A stretch of DNA of 27,762 nt, taken from NCBI GenBank assembly GCA_003194525.1, contig NBIV01000974.1, positions 1-27,762 on the forward strand, given 5' to 3'. The notes under the pieces are model-generated. The model was not told the DNA's origin. It saw only the letters and a list, made by a program, of their open reading frames with translations, and searched no databases. Positions 1-10,416 of the stretch are shown piece by piece. The position numbers and the translations under genes were made by a program. Every line of letters begins with the position of its first letter. Position 1 is the first letter of the stretch. This stretch comes from Gracilariopsis chorda (taxonomy: Eukaryota; Rhodophyta; Florideophyceae; Gracilariales; Gracilariaceae).

Positions 1-2
1 AC

Positions 3-176
3 AAGGAACGCGCCAAGGAGGAACGCGAGGCGAAACGCACCGCGGAGCCGAGGTGTCAGGGCTCCATGCCCGACGGATCTACGCGCATTACTGTGATGCC
101 CAGAACTGCGCGTCAAGGCGAGCGATCGGTAGCTCTCGTGAGACGCACGGACTCCGTGCCACGGAGTGGTAGATAA
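3..176 (+). CDS. C-terminal end of basic nuclear-type protein, left copy (partial)
   Basis: This is the last 57 codons plus the TAA stop of the same protein that is complete at 15171-16670. The reading frame opens with KERAKEEREAK, a charged helix, and ends ...RRTDSVPRSGR. It is identical in protein sequence to the right copy over this stretch and carries no lesion. The upstream part, including the conserved domain, lies off the window, so whether the left gene is intact cannot be judged. Confidence 0.7.
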   Translation, partial: KERAKEEREAKRTAEPRCQGSMPDGSTRITVMPRTARQGERSVALVRRTDSVPRSGR

Positions 177-1379
177 CAGCTGCGCTCAAAGGGCGGGAGG
201 TTGTTTGGGTATTTTCATTTTTGGGTGTTGGTTTTTGGGGCTAAGAATGAAGCTTTGGATTTCCGCGATGGTGAGCACGTGTGAAGGGCTGTTCTGTTGC
301 TGCGGTCGCTTCGGCGGCTGCGCAGCTGCGCATGTGCGCATGTGCGCGGCGCGTCGTGACGCGGGTGCGATGCGGCCGCCATGCGCGCCCTCATTGGCGC
401 TTCAGCGTCGCGGCGGCCACAGGCCACCACGGCGGATTACAGCGCTTGTCCGCAGTCGCCCTCTCCGGCGACGAAAGGTAGACGTAACCCTTTAGCCATT
501 GCATCACAGCTTGTGTGCCATACAAATTATCAAATAAATAAGCGCTACCCTTGTACGCAGCAGCGTACCGCGCACTGCTTGCACATAGTCTCATATCGTC
601 CCTCTAAGAGACCGCGCCGCGAGTTGTGAATTTGCTTCCAACCGCTTTTGCCTCCCCAGCCCGCTTTTGTAGGCAGAATTTCAGCCTGCTGTCGTGCCAA
701 GTGGGACGGTACCAGCTCCAACGCTGCCAAACGTATCTCTGCAAAAGACGAACGCCGACCGTTTCCGATATCGCTTCATGTTGCAGCTGTCTAGCTCTCA
801 AGCACAATTCGACGCTGTTAGTCCGCGCTCGAACGTCTCTCGCGCTTCACCCTTGTAAGGCTCTTCCGTGTAGTTTGCGCTACCAAACTAACCGCCCACA
901 TCACACCATGTGCTGCGCATGTTTACCCAAAGTTTACGTCCATGTCACAAGTTTGTCTTCCGATGTACTCGTTGCCTATTCTAAAATCTAATTCCATTAC
1001 CCTCACGCACCACGTGCAGCACTACTCACTAATCCAAAAAGTTAAAGGTTCACTCTTAATACGGTATCCACAACGTCAACGAAGAGATTTAACTGACATG
1101 TTTTGCTCAAAGTTCCTTTGCAAGCAATTGTCTGCCTTCAGTGGATGGTTGACTTCCTCCCTTTGTGAGGATGAGTTCCAGCCAGAGCTTAAGAAAGATG
1201 ATTGCAAGTTCTCCAAACTGTTCAAAGCTTCGATTTCCATGCACTAACTCACCATATAACGCCGTTTAACCCTTTTTGTAATCTAATATATCCTTCTTGT
1301 CCACTAAATCCCAGTTCGAGTGCATTCCTCCATCTACCGTTTCTTTTCTCCCCTCTTCCGCTGTTGGGCTGTACCCCAG
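177..1379. other. No recognisable gene, left repeat copy
   Basis: Open frames of up to 121 codons exist (for example 626-991 and 942-1247), but their products are serine- and cysteine-rich without any motif I know. A T/G-rich stretch follows the stop codon at 176, as in a 3' untranslated region. Earlier exons of the tRNA-synthetase relic may be buried just before 1380, but I cannot read them. Confidence 0.4.
327..348. other. 22-nt alternating purine-pyrimidine tract, left copy
   Basis: From 327 to 348 every base alternates pyrimidine and purine, built from TGCG/CATG/TGCG steps. It sits next to the palindrome GCGCAGCTGCGC. Such tracts can form left-handed Z-DNA under supercoiling. The site follows the stop codon of the upstream gene by about 150 bp and is conserved exactly in the right copy. 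Any function is inference. Confidence 0.5.
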
Positions 1380-2056
1380 AACTGAACAACACTACGTAAT
1401 GGATACATGTCTTAGTTTTGTACATCCGTTGATGCTACATGTCACAAACGAAATCTGGCATCGCTTCACGCGAGAAGGCAGTGCACAGCAGGCACTAATT
1501 ATTGCGTAATGTCCATCTGGCGGAAGCATTGAGCAAGAGGCTACAGAGCGCTTTGAAAGAATGCAATTTCTGTTTCGCTACATACGAAATGCTAGAGCAG
1601 AGTATCAAGTGGACCATGGTCGACAATTTATCTCTCAATTCGAACTGACGCCGTCCCAGCGTCGGATGTAGATGCCAAGAAGGGGATGCTACTTCTCTGA
1701 CCAAAGTTAATTCTGAGAAACTGACGATTAAACTCATTGACGGCGTGGGAGGATCCACTACTGAAACAGATTTCGGCGGCAATGCCCTTCATTTTTACAT
1801 TGGAACAATCTCGGGGGCGTCATACCCATTCCTGATTTGATCGATTTTGAAAAGGAATTGAAGAGGATTGAAAAGCAGTTTCTCAATGTAAAAACTCCAA
1901 CTGCCTAGGAAAGAGGATGAGTGCCACTGGGTTTGCAGAAAATGCACCTCCCACGGTTTGGCAAAGATTAGGACATCTGCTGATGAGTTGAATTCACAGC
2001 TCACAAGCCTGATAAAGAGACTGGCAGAAATAGGGGAGTTGACAACCACTGAGTAA
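1380..2056 (+). pseudogene. Valyl-tRNA synthetase C-terminal relic, left copy
   Basis: The product would charge tRNA-Val with valine. Read across frames, the stretch follows the C-terminal third of bacterial/organellar-type ValRS. First comes the anticodon-binding helix (HPLMLHVTNEIWHRF, near 1430-1475), then a second helix with IRNARAEYQVDHGRQ (near 1588), then the C-terminal coiled-coil tRNA arm (PDLIDFEKELKRIEKQ, near 1831), a GFAENAPP turn and a last helix ending in TAA at 2054-2056. Lesions include an in-frame TAA at 1507, a 1-nt loss in the T run near 1627, a stop after KKGMLLL, a frame change near 1830 and another 1-nt loss near 1957. A pyrimidine tract and CAG before 1380 look like a 3' splice site, so an intron probably preceded this exon. 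The catalytic domain is not visible. Confidence 0.85.
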
Positions 2057-2079
2057 AGATTCTTCCTTTCTCAACTTGG

Positions 2080-4112
2080 CTACGACGACGCCCTGATACA
2101 GTGAACTGTTGATTCCAGTACTTGCGAACTACTTACACTCATCTGTTGTGCCCCTCTCTCCGTCTCGTTGACGGATCCATTTTGACCAACACGGGTCATC
2201 TTTGTACAACATGGTTTGCTAATGGGCGCAGTACCTGACGTACCTACCGCCTCTCGTACGGCATGATTCAAGAATCGCTCAGCTGATCCACTCTTGTGCT
2301 CTTCGGTCGTAGTCCGGAGCTCTGTGTAGTATTGATTTTCGGCTCTGTGCGATGGACAAACAACAAAACACGTGATGTCTCGTCAGTTTCCGCTTGAGGA
2401 AAAGCTACTGACAGCATCTTCCGCTATGCTGGGGAGAAAATTTCCATTCCTTTCTCAACAACGGTACGTTGCAGGGGTCCTGGCCAGATCAATGCCAGGT
2501 GCACTGAAATCAAACCCGTGAAGATCTAAGTGAACTTACCAGTACCGCTTCCGCGCGAATGAATAATGAGAGTACAATCTTCGTCATCGCTGTTTGTCTT
2601 CGCGCACCTAAAAGTCAAGAATTTTGAAGAGGTATCTGCTGGTAGGAGAGCTTTGCTACTTGGCTCAGCTGTCTCCCTGCCATACGTCAGATCCCAGACA
2701 GACTTCACTACAGCACTGCCGAGTTTATTGGGTAGTCCTTTTTCCCTGGCCGAGTCGAATATTTCTAATGCCTTAGTTCAAGAGTCAGTCAAACGGTAAC
2801 AACCGTTGCTGGACAAATTAATACCGCACTCCATAAGCAACTATTGTAGGCGCTCGCCTATCGCATTCTTCTCTCGTATATAATGACTATCAGCTGGGCC
2901 ATCATGGCCGCAGCAAAACAGTCTTTATCACAAACGATGTTTCTGTGATATTATAGCCGAATGCTTCTTCATTGGCCAAATTGGGCGTCTTTCTCTCTTC
3001 TTCAAGGTCCAAGGTTACCTTGTTGATCTACATGAATCCCGTGAATGCTTCCCTGAAGACGAAACCTTTCTTTTTGCCCATACAGGCGAGAACATTGAAA
3101 GAAGCTGTTCTGGCGACGACAGCACATTGCGTAAGATCATCGTGTATGTGGTTGGTCAAGTAATCAGCCAGCAACAGTGCGATTTCATAACCAGTGAATA
3201 TACACAGCGACCTATGGGCTGAAATTTCGGCAGCCCCTAGAGACCGGCATCAGGATCATTCGCAACCACAATTGGAGCATTGCATCGTTTTGAAGTTTCA
3301 ACGTCAAGGTCCAGAGCACCGTTTTCCTCTGGATTGGGAAACGGTAGCGTTGGGAAGGCTGGGTCTGGTTTATATTGTTCCTCAACCGGTACGAACGTGG
3401 AAGTTGAAAGCGTCGAAAGATTTCGGCGATTAACGGGGTGCCGACGCCGTGTCAAGCGGTTTATACCATGCGTGGAGGACTGACATCAAGCAGAAGCTTA
3501 TATAAAGCAGAGGTAATCGCCGAAAAGTACTGTTCAGTAATTTGGTGATGGGGATCTGGTAGTGGTGGTAGATCATGGTCAGATATGGCGTACTTGTTTT
3601 ACAAGGGCGTGAGCAGTGTTTGACAGGTTGCTCTACACATCAGGTCGAATTTGAATGCCGTCGCTCCAGAAAACTTTGAGCCAGTTGTCCTGTGACGGGT
3701 TATGACTGGCTGTAACGCACAAACTCAGCACAGCTTGAAGGCTTCGTACTGCCAAGGCGATAGATGGCGTGGGAAACGGTCTGGAGAAAAGCTGGTCTTG
3801 CGCTCCATGGATCCTAAAAACGTCTGCAATGAGCACCGCAAACTTTGTGGAATCCGTTTTGGTGTTATGACTGACGACAAAGACGCGCGAAATAGGATTG
3901 GAGATCCTTGCCAGCGCCTGCGCCGCAGAAAGGACTAGACAATTGAGACGGTCATATCCTGGCCCGACGGCTGCGTGTAAGCCCTCTGTACCGAATCGAA
4001 GACGGTGGGTTTGGTCGAGGGCGACAGGCAGACGGGATGGCTCCGCGGGGGAGCATAGGCAGTGGGAGAGCATTTAGTTCACTTGTTGACGTGTTGTCGG
4101 ATCCGGATCCAT
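2080..4112 (-). pseudogene. PGM2-type phosphoglucomutase/phosphopentomutase relic, left copy
   Basis: The family moves phosphate on hexose or pentose sugars in the cytosol. Nearly the whole protein is recognisable in order: start MDPDPTTRQQV at 4112, RLRFGTEGL, the catalytic serine loop TASHNPSQDN (about 3713), a segment SEQYFSA-like near 3530, the metal loop ANDPDAGL (about 3245, stop directly after), the sugar loop NEEAFGY (about 2965), DKDCFAAAMMAQL, VKSVWDLTYGRETAEP and the phosphate loop RGSGTG at 2540. A G|GTAAGT donor follows at 2539 and a CAG acceptor at 2345, giving a 195-nt intron. The next exon resumes with EPKI and YYTEL, exactly as the family requires. Lesions are many: TAA after codon 12, TAG after QIRPDV, TGA/TAA near MV, and several frameshifts. 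ATG 4112 has a good context, and an upstream frame with a leader-like sequence is open to 4436. Confidence 0.9.
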
Positions 4113-4751
4113 GGCGATTCGGTCGCGGCCCAGTGCGCATATTGCGGGAGGGACTAGGGTCGCTCTTGTGCCAGGGTGGCTACAGCGCATTGCAAGGGAG
4201 AGGGCGGTGGCACAGGCGGTTGTGAAGACGGCGGTAAGGAAGGCGGCGAGCGGGGAGTAGGACTCCGTCTGTGCCTCATCAGGCTGAGGGTGTGGCGAGG
4301 AATAGAGACACGGAGGGTCATGGAATTCAGATTTGCCTATGAAGCTCTGGGTAGGCAAAGTTGAAGACGGCGATGGTGATGCTGGCGCAGTGGACGGCGT
4401 GCTGCTGGTGCGCTGCGCGTCCGATGCATCTTCCAAGAGGATTCTTTTGTTGAGCGTGACGTGCTGAGATTTTGTGGTGCAACCGCGCCCACCTGTCCAC
4501 GTGGCGGGAAACGTGGTGCCATCGCAACGGTAGCCTGCATCGCACCTCAGGCCACGTCACACGCGCGTTGTATGGAAGAAGATACACAGCTGACGAGCGC
4601 GCTAGCACAGCAACCTCGTCCGCGCGACCCGCAACCGCTTTCTGGAACTGACCTTCACTTCTGTTCTCGTCACTCTACAAGCGCACTCCCTTTTCCTTTT
4701 TTCTCCCTCCTGCCCCCTCTCTCACACTAAACGCAACTTACCGTCGTCGCC

Positions 4752-5971
4752 ATGTCCGACGCCGTCAATGTCGCTTTCGAGCGTTGCGAACATCTTCGTC
4801 AATAATGGGAAAATCTCAAATGTGACATGCTTGCTATAGACCCTTCAAATCCCAACGCCGCGCAAAGGAGGGACCGCCTTCGCAGCCAAATGGATCAAAT
4901 CATGAATCAAATGACTTCAGTTCTCAATGAAACAAAACGACTCGTTCCTCCAAACCACGCTGAGCCACACGACGAGCCCATTGTTGAAGCGCGTCCGGTT
5001 CAGTATTCTGCTCATCACAAACACATCATTCATCTTACATACGATTCTTCTGAAGGTTCAGATGATTCTCACTCTGATTATGTTGATACCGACCCGCCAA
5101 AACCACACTCGCCACAACCGCCTCCAAGACCGGTTGCACCCCCGCTTCGGACTTAATCCCCGCCCACGTCCCCCATGACAAATATTGAGCTTTGTTGCTC
5201 TCCCGAACATCAAAAGGTGGCCAGTGAAGCCATGCGAGCGTCTTTGGCAGCCTTTTTTGCGGATCACAAAGGAATAACGTTACCGCGTGCAACAGCAAAT
5301 GGGCCTGAAACACGAATATCAACGTTTGAATCGAAAGCCAGACCGCGCTTCCGCGGATGAACAGCTTGAGATCGCCTCCAATCTTTCACTACTTTCACCC
5401 ATTCTGGCAGATACTCCGAACATGCCCACACCACGTACTCGTACGAAGGAAGATCCGCATCGAAACTCTTTTGATAAGGGGCATGAAGTGTAGAGTCCCG
5501 CCCAACAACCGAAGGGAAAGGTCCCAGAGCCTGGTGCTCTATTGGTTTGTTCTCCCGTCACGGAATATGACAGTACTGGTCCAACCGGTAACTTGGAAGA
5601 AATGTTAGCGCATCTGCGATATATCAAACCCACCCATGCGAAGAGAAAGAAGGATTAGGTTGTCTTTGAGGCTGGTGTCGCTTCCTCCTTCAAGGCTTTT
5701 CGATACATCGTTTTTTATGTCGCAGCCGCTGCTTTCAGTTTCAGCGCGGCGAACTCTAAGAATGATTCGGAGTCTTCTCACGTTAAGTAAAAGGCAAGAA
5801 CTGTACAGAGTACGTAGGATCTGTTCTCAGAAACTCATGTCCGTATTCATGAACAAGGTAAAAACATGGAAAGAACTACCGGACGAGCAGAACAAATGGC
5901 CGACGATGCAAATGATATGTTAGCCGCTGCTGACGCGCTAAATCAACGACATAAGGGTGGGTTCTTCTCAT
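4752..5971 (+). pseudogene. Unrecognised coiled, acidic, proline-rich protein relic
   Basis: An ATG in good context (GTCGCCATGTCC) follows a CT-rich leader. The frame starts MSDAVNVAFERCEHLRQ, meets TAA at 4803 and then continues in the same frame with a helical segment (RLRSQMDQIMNQMTSVLNE), a Ser/Asp/Glu-rich stretch (YDSSEGSDDSHSDYVDTD) and a proline run ending in TAA at 5154. The same frame carries on as a second helical part (HQKVASEAMRASLAAFF). After one frameshift near 5290-5340, another frame reads to 5971 with stops at 5491, 5656, 5788 and 5815. It contains a hydrophobic stretch (FRYIVFYVAAAAFSFS) and a final amphipathic helix (RTTGRAEQMADDANDMLAAA). The layout is somewhat like a gag or a SNARE, but I see no diagnostic motif of either. 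The first 77 codons lie in the repeat, the rest beyond it. Confidence 0.6.
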
Positions 5972-7221
5972 AGCTTTGAAGGGTTTTGAAGCTTTTGAGC
6001 ACTTTGTTGTATTATAAGCCTGGTTTAATAACAGTTTGTTCTTGCACTCGATCATCACTCTTACTACTAATGTTATGATTTGGGGTATGTGAACAGATTT
6101 ACGCACAGAGGGGCAGAAGTTGCAAATCCGATATCCTCATTGCAGCTCCATGCCACGCTGCATTTTACTGAGAGCGGTAGCTGTCTCTTTCACGATTCGT
6201 AAAGGGAAAGGGGGTGATCCTGCATTTCTGTCTTTCTACTTGGTGTATGCGTAGTATTGGAACCCGATCTTTTTGTAACCTGAAAAGTACTGGGAGTCAT
6301 TGAACGCACATTGCAAAAACGAGCAGCTGCGTATTGCTGTGGCAGAAGTTATGTTAGACTCCTTAACCTCTCTCACGTTGTTTCTCAATTTGCTTTCCAC
6401 CGGTCTCATGCTTCTATCATATTTGTGCTAGACTTCACGTAAGATGTACAACTTGTTCTTGCTGAACATGATGACAGCTACGGAGCAACAATTGTTTACG
6501 AAAGGCACCTGATCTCGCTAATGTACCAAAGCTGCAAAAATTTCCAAACTACATCGCCACTTTACACAAACCGCTGCACTAACTACAAGTTCTAACATAG
6601 TATGTTTCTATAGAAAGAACAAAAGTACGAGAAGAATTGAAGAGATTGATCACGCCCAACAAAAATCTGTGCAGCCGAAGAAGGCATTGAGTCCCGAGGC
6701 TGAAAAAGAAAAATACACTGCACGGTATAATTACCGATTCGAACCCTCAAGTCGTTCCATAGATGAGTATGGATGAAACTTTTGTTCTGTTCTTGTTCCG
6801 GGTATGAAGTTGGTAAGATTAAGTGCAGGAGGGTTGAGTGGCGGAAACTGCGTAAACCTCGTCGTATGAGCATTGGGCGGGTCTGGAGAGTACGAAATTC
6901 CTAGTGTGAAGAATCTCATACCAGCTTGAGATGTTTGGGACGTAGTCCGACTTAGAACGGCACTTGACTGACGCGATAACGAATTGACAGCTTGCCAGAA
7001 CCGTAAAACGAGACGGCTTGAACAGAGGTCCAGCTGGAGCCAGCCTTCCATGACAGGACGCCAAACCAAGGCGAAATCCATTGGAAAGTTGTATGAGCAA
7101 CAGGCGAAATAGCATGCGGGATAGAAGATGTATTTGGAATCGCGAATGCTTAGGACCCATACGGGATAGAAGCAGCAAAATTTGATTCACAATTCTACGA
7201 ACTTCATGACATATGACTCTG
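5972..7221. other. No recognisable gene
   Basis: The stretch is AT-rich. The minus-strand frame over 6819-7200 is open and proline-rich, and it ends with an SYDE/V-type tail near 6840. It could be the decayed low-complexity C-terminal tail of the RRM protein just upstream on that strand, but there is too little to prove it. I see nothing else. Confidence 0.3.
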
Positions 7222-7775
7222 TTACTTTTGAGAGGATACATGTAATGAAGAGGTGGATGAATGAGTAGAAGAAAAGGGCAGTAGAGCAGCTGCTGCCTCG
7301 CGTCCAAGACGTGCGTCAAGCGCTTGTTTCGGCTCCGCACGCTTTACCTTGACGTGTTTATGCATGATTTCGTGGTCTACATCCACCACTTTGTGGAATG
7401 TTAGTTCGGATGTAAACGTGATAAAGCCAAAGCCCCTCGAGTTATCAGTCTGATGGCCGTACATGACCTGACATTCTGCGATATCACCGAAGCGAATAAA
7501 GTGGGCATGCAGATCGAAACGTCTGCTTCGCGACATGTGGTGGGTAAACTACCGATGAAGAATTTCTTTGTGGCACGCCAGGCATTGCTACATGACGGAG
7601 GCCCCATTCCGAACGCGGCACAACTATCTTTGCCTCGAACACTCGGCCGTATAAGTCGGGAAATTCTGCGGCGACTCGCCCGGCAACAAGCTCATTGGCC
7701 GCAGTGGCCGTACCGAATTGACGAAATCTTTGGAATGGGATGGTCACGCGACAGCTGGTTGCGCACTTCAAACAG
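7222..7775 (-). pseudogene. Two-RRM hnRNP/DAZAP1/Musashi-like RNA-binding protein relic
   Basis: Such proteins bind mRNA through paired RRM domains. Three minus-strand frames join up into one protein. From about 7775 to 7620 comes the end of RRM1 (TATAANELVAGRVAAEF, then GRVFEAKIVVPRSEWG, the usual last strand and linker). Next, from about 7620 to 7550, is the RNP2 strand of RRM2 (TKKFFIGSLPTTCREAD). Last, from 7530 to 7270, is the rest of RRM2 (HFIRFGDIAECQVMYGHQT, RNP1 RGFGFITF, VDHEIMHKHVKVKRAEPKQA). At least two frameshifts separate these blocks, and the start of RRM1 is degraded beyond reading. A Gly/Pro-rich tail would normally follow and is not clear here. Confidence 0.87.
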
Positions 7776-8039
7776 GAACAATCTCTATTGCTGGATATAA
7801 AGCGCTGTACATAATCATTAGTTCAGCGAAAAAAGGTGCACGTAAATTCATTTTCTCGAAACAATATATTACAGGCAGCGACGCATGTTTGCATGTATTA
7901 CACGTTTGGGTCCCGTCACAATGTATGGGACACGATCCATTGTCCTCAATGTCAATGATAGCTTTGCTGCCCGGCTTGCACCTCACCTGTACAGTACCAC
8001 TTCAGCAATGGTCTCTTCTTCCAACCTTGGAGAATGCAG

Positions 8040-8964
8040 TGCTGATTCCTCTTTATCAATACCTCGACGATCGGCCCGGCCACTCATTTGCATCTATTCG
8101 CCTCCGGCAGGCTTTCTGAACTGTAACCCGTCAAGCGGCCTGATACTGGTAAACAGCACTGTTTTGGCTGGCACGTTTAGTCCCATCTCAAAAGTCTCTG
8201 TCGCGAAAAGACATTTCAATAGCCCTTACTGAAATAGATTTCAAGAACCTCATTTACAACGGGAAGGGGTCCTGAATGATGGATGTCAATTTCGAGATCC
8301 AGCAGTTGGAAAATGGGTGTGGTCTGGAGCAAATCCTGATCCTCGTCGTTCAGAGATGCTACCGCATTTTGAGATACTCGCGCTATGTTCGTTCGATATT
8401 CAAATGGCCAATCTATTCCGAGTATTCACGTGCGTTTGGAATCGTAGCGCTCAGGAGTACAAATCTGACAGTTTGCGGAACAAGGATGATTGATTCCTCC
8501 CACATGACCCCTCTTTCTTTGTCCCGCATATAGTGAACTGCATCAAAAATAACTCAAGAGACCTCACGTACAACTTAAATTCCTCTGTAGAGCATGCTCC
8601 TGAGAGTTTTGGTAGTCATTACACGACAAGAGGTATTCTTGTTATCGTTGCATCCCCGGTCATCAGTCTAACATCACTAAATTCTGCTTCAAGTTCTCGA
8701 TATTTTCTGATTGCTGAGGGCTTTTGATCGGCGACGTATACCTTACCCTTTGAGTTGTCTCTTCGTCCATCGTATTCCGTTATCGCTGTCTTCAATGCGT
8801 TCGTGTGTGCTGCAACCAGAACGCTCTCGTTCCGCTCTACCCCTTTTTACAATTTCCCGCTCAAATGAATTCAATGAAAGGGAATACTGCTTCGCCGGTT
8901 TCTCTGGCATCTTAAGCTCAGAAATGTTGTATCTTTTTGCAGTCTCCGCGAAGGAAAATGTCAT
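8040..8964 (-). pseudogene. Mtr4/Ski2-type DExH RNA helicase relic
   Basis: The family feeds RNA to the nuclear or cytoplasmic exosome. Minus-strand blocks follow it in order: PAKQYSLSLNSFERE, a Walker A block ESVLVAAHTNALKT (family AHTSAGKT), PSAIRKYRELEAEFSDV, LMTGDATIT, MTTKTLRSMLYRG, the DExH block [11 protein letters not shown] (family DEIH), [12 protein letters not shown], motif [14 protein letters not shown], then [46 protein letters not shown] and motif VI MQMSGRADRRG. Stops replace the Trp of the VAWVIF block and of the NAREYSEW block, a Tyr before MQMSGR and others. At least three frameshifts occur. Roughly 250 residues between motif III and LNDEDQDL are missing, and the arch and C-terminal domains are not visible. 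Mutated Walker A and DExH residues also argue against activity. Confidence 0.92.
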
Positions 8965-10416
8965 GCTTACATGATGTTTTTAGCATTGGTGGAGATTGCA
9001 CAAGCTTGTCGGGCAGAACAGACGATCCTGTTGTTCCCGTCGATTCCACACGAAATGTTATACAACGTGGCATTGAACTAGTAGAGGGAAAGTTTTGAAG
9101 ACACAATGCTGGCTCTTGTTCTTCACATGTGCGTGAACATCATTGCTCGAGTCCTTATCTGCAAGCCTTGGTTTCTTCGAAACAACATGGGGATTGGCCC
9201 GTTTTAAACCTGTGCTATCTCTCTTATTTGACATAATTGGGGGCGAAAGATGTGTTTTTAGGTTATCAATGGATGCCGATTTGGACCACGCAAAGTAGTT
9301 CTCTTCCCAGAATTCTCATCTTTGCTTCCCTATCGGCTGGCACCCGCTATATGCTCTACGGGTAGTATAAATTGAGGAGTAGGATTCGGCGGTGACCCCG
9401 AGCGTGAGGTGGTTGGACCTCAAGCTATGTCGTAAAGTTAAGTTTGTTGAGCTTGTGCTCGTGCACTCCTCTCCTCTACAACTACTTGCAGTATGAGGAA
9501 CTCTTACGCTGTACGGAAAAGGCCCCTACAGGATGCTAGGGACATAACAATAACCTCCAGCTTCGCAAGAAAGTGCTCACAAAAGCAACGAGGAAGTGCC
9601 GCAACAATTGCAGGTTCAAACTTTTGGAACTTAGCAAGATCTGAACGTCTGTTCACATCAACCGCGGATCAACCCTGCGGCTGTAGCCCCACTGTCATAT
9701 CTCCAGTGCTATTGCACTGCACAACAGTTGCAATGATTCAATTAAAAAAAAAAAGACAAAAAACCTACGAGACAGGGGTGTAGAATTCTACGCATCTACC
9801 CGTGAATTGCTAGCTCCTTCTCATGACGCCGCCGGCGGCGTTTCTCAACTACGTGTAGGGACCGATTGTCGAGGCGACCACAGCATGATGCTCTAGTCGC
9901 CTGGAAAGTTTTCGAAACGAAACGACCACTGAAGTGCTCTCGTTGCTCTCATGGAAACATCGATATCAATGGTACCTTACATTTTTCACGATACTCATGC
10001 GATTTATTAAAAGGTTTCGGCCGTTATGCACCAAAGGGATAGATTTCTTCTCGAATGGGGCAGCAGAGATAAAGGTTGTCACTCAGTGCGGAAGCTAGAC
10101 GTCTATGCAAACATGATTATGATGATGATGGACTGCTCCTATCGTCGTCACAGTTTTAGATTTCTGCTTTGTTTGGGGTCTCGGGTCACTGCTATCATCT
10201 AGATTATCGTATTCTCCAGGTGGTCCTGCAAGCAGGTAGAGAAATGCGCGTGCCTCCGCGATCGCTTTCCATCTGAGCCGCTCACCGAAGCGCTATTTTC
10301 ATTAAATCCCTCCCGTGATTAAATCCTACGCCTGTGTCGGTTGTACTCCATCTTCTGCGTGCGCAAGTCCATGCTGACGGCAATCGACGCACGGCACAGA
10401 CCACTGCCGGCATTGA
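8965..10416. other. No recognisable gene
   Basis: A 96-codon ATG frame at 9493-9783 encodes a basic, Ser/Thr-rich product without motifs and ends in a run of lysines from an A-rich tract near 9745. There is a short ATG-repeat (atgattatgatgatgatgg) near 10115. No gene family could be read in any frame. Confidence 0.35.

Larger units (their letters stand above)
1..4982. repeat. Left copy of a long direct repeat (truncated by window edge)
   Basis: Base 1 aligns with base 16495, and the two copies stay collinear to 4982/21485, where they part after the shared bases gagcccatt. By eye there are about 16 substitutions and 8 indels of 1-2 nt, so identity is near 99.7%. The unit contains gene relics and no reverse transcriptase, integrase or transposase. 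It therefore looks like a segmental duplication of host DNA and not a pair of LTRs. The true left end lies outside the window, so the real length is unknown. Confidence 0.97.

Noticed and set aside
2566..3163. Plus-strand open frames at 2566-2799 and 2972-3163
   Set aside because: They are shadows of the minus-strand PGM2 relic, whose conserved loops explain this DNA.
7718..8232. Plus-strand open frames at 7718-8119 and 7885-8232
   Set aside because: The minus strand here encodes helicase motif VI and the preceding blocks; the plus frames have no motifs.
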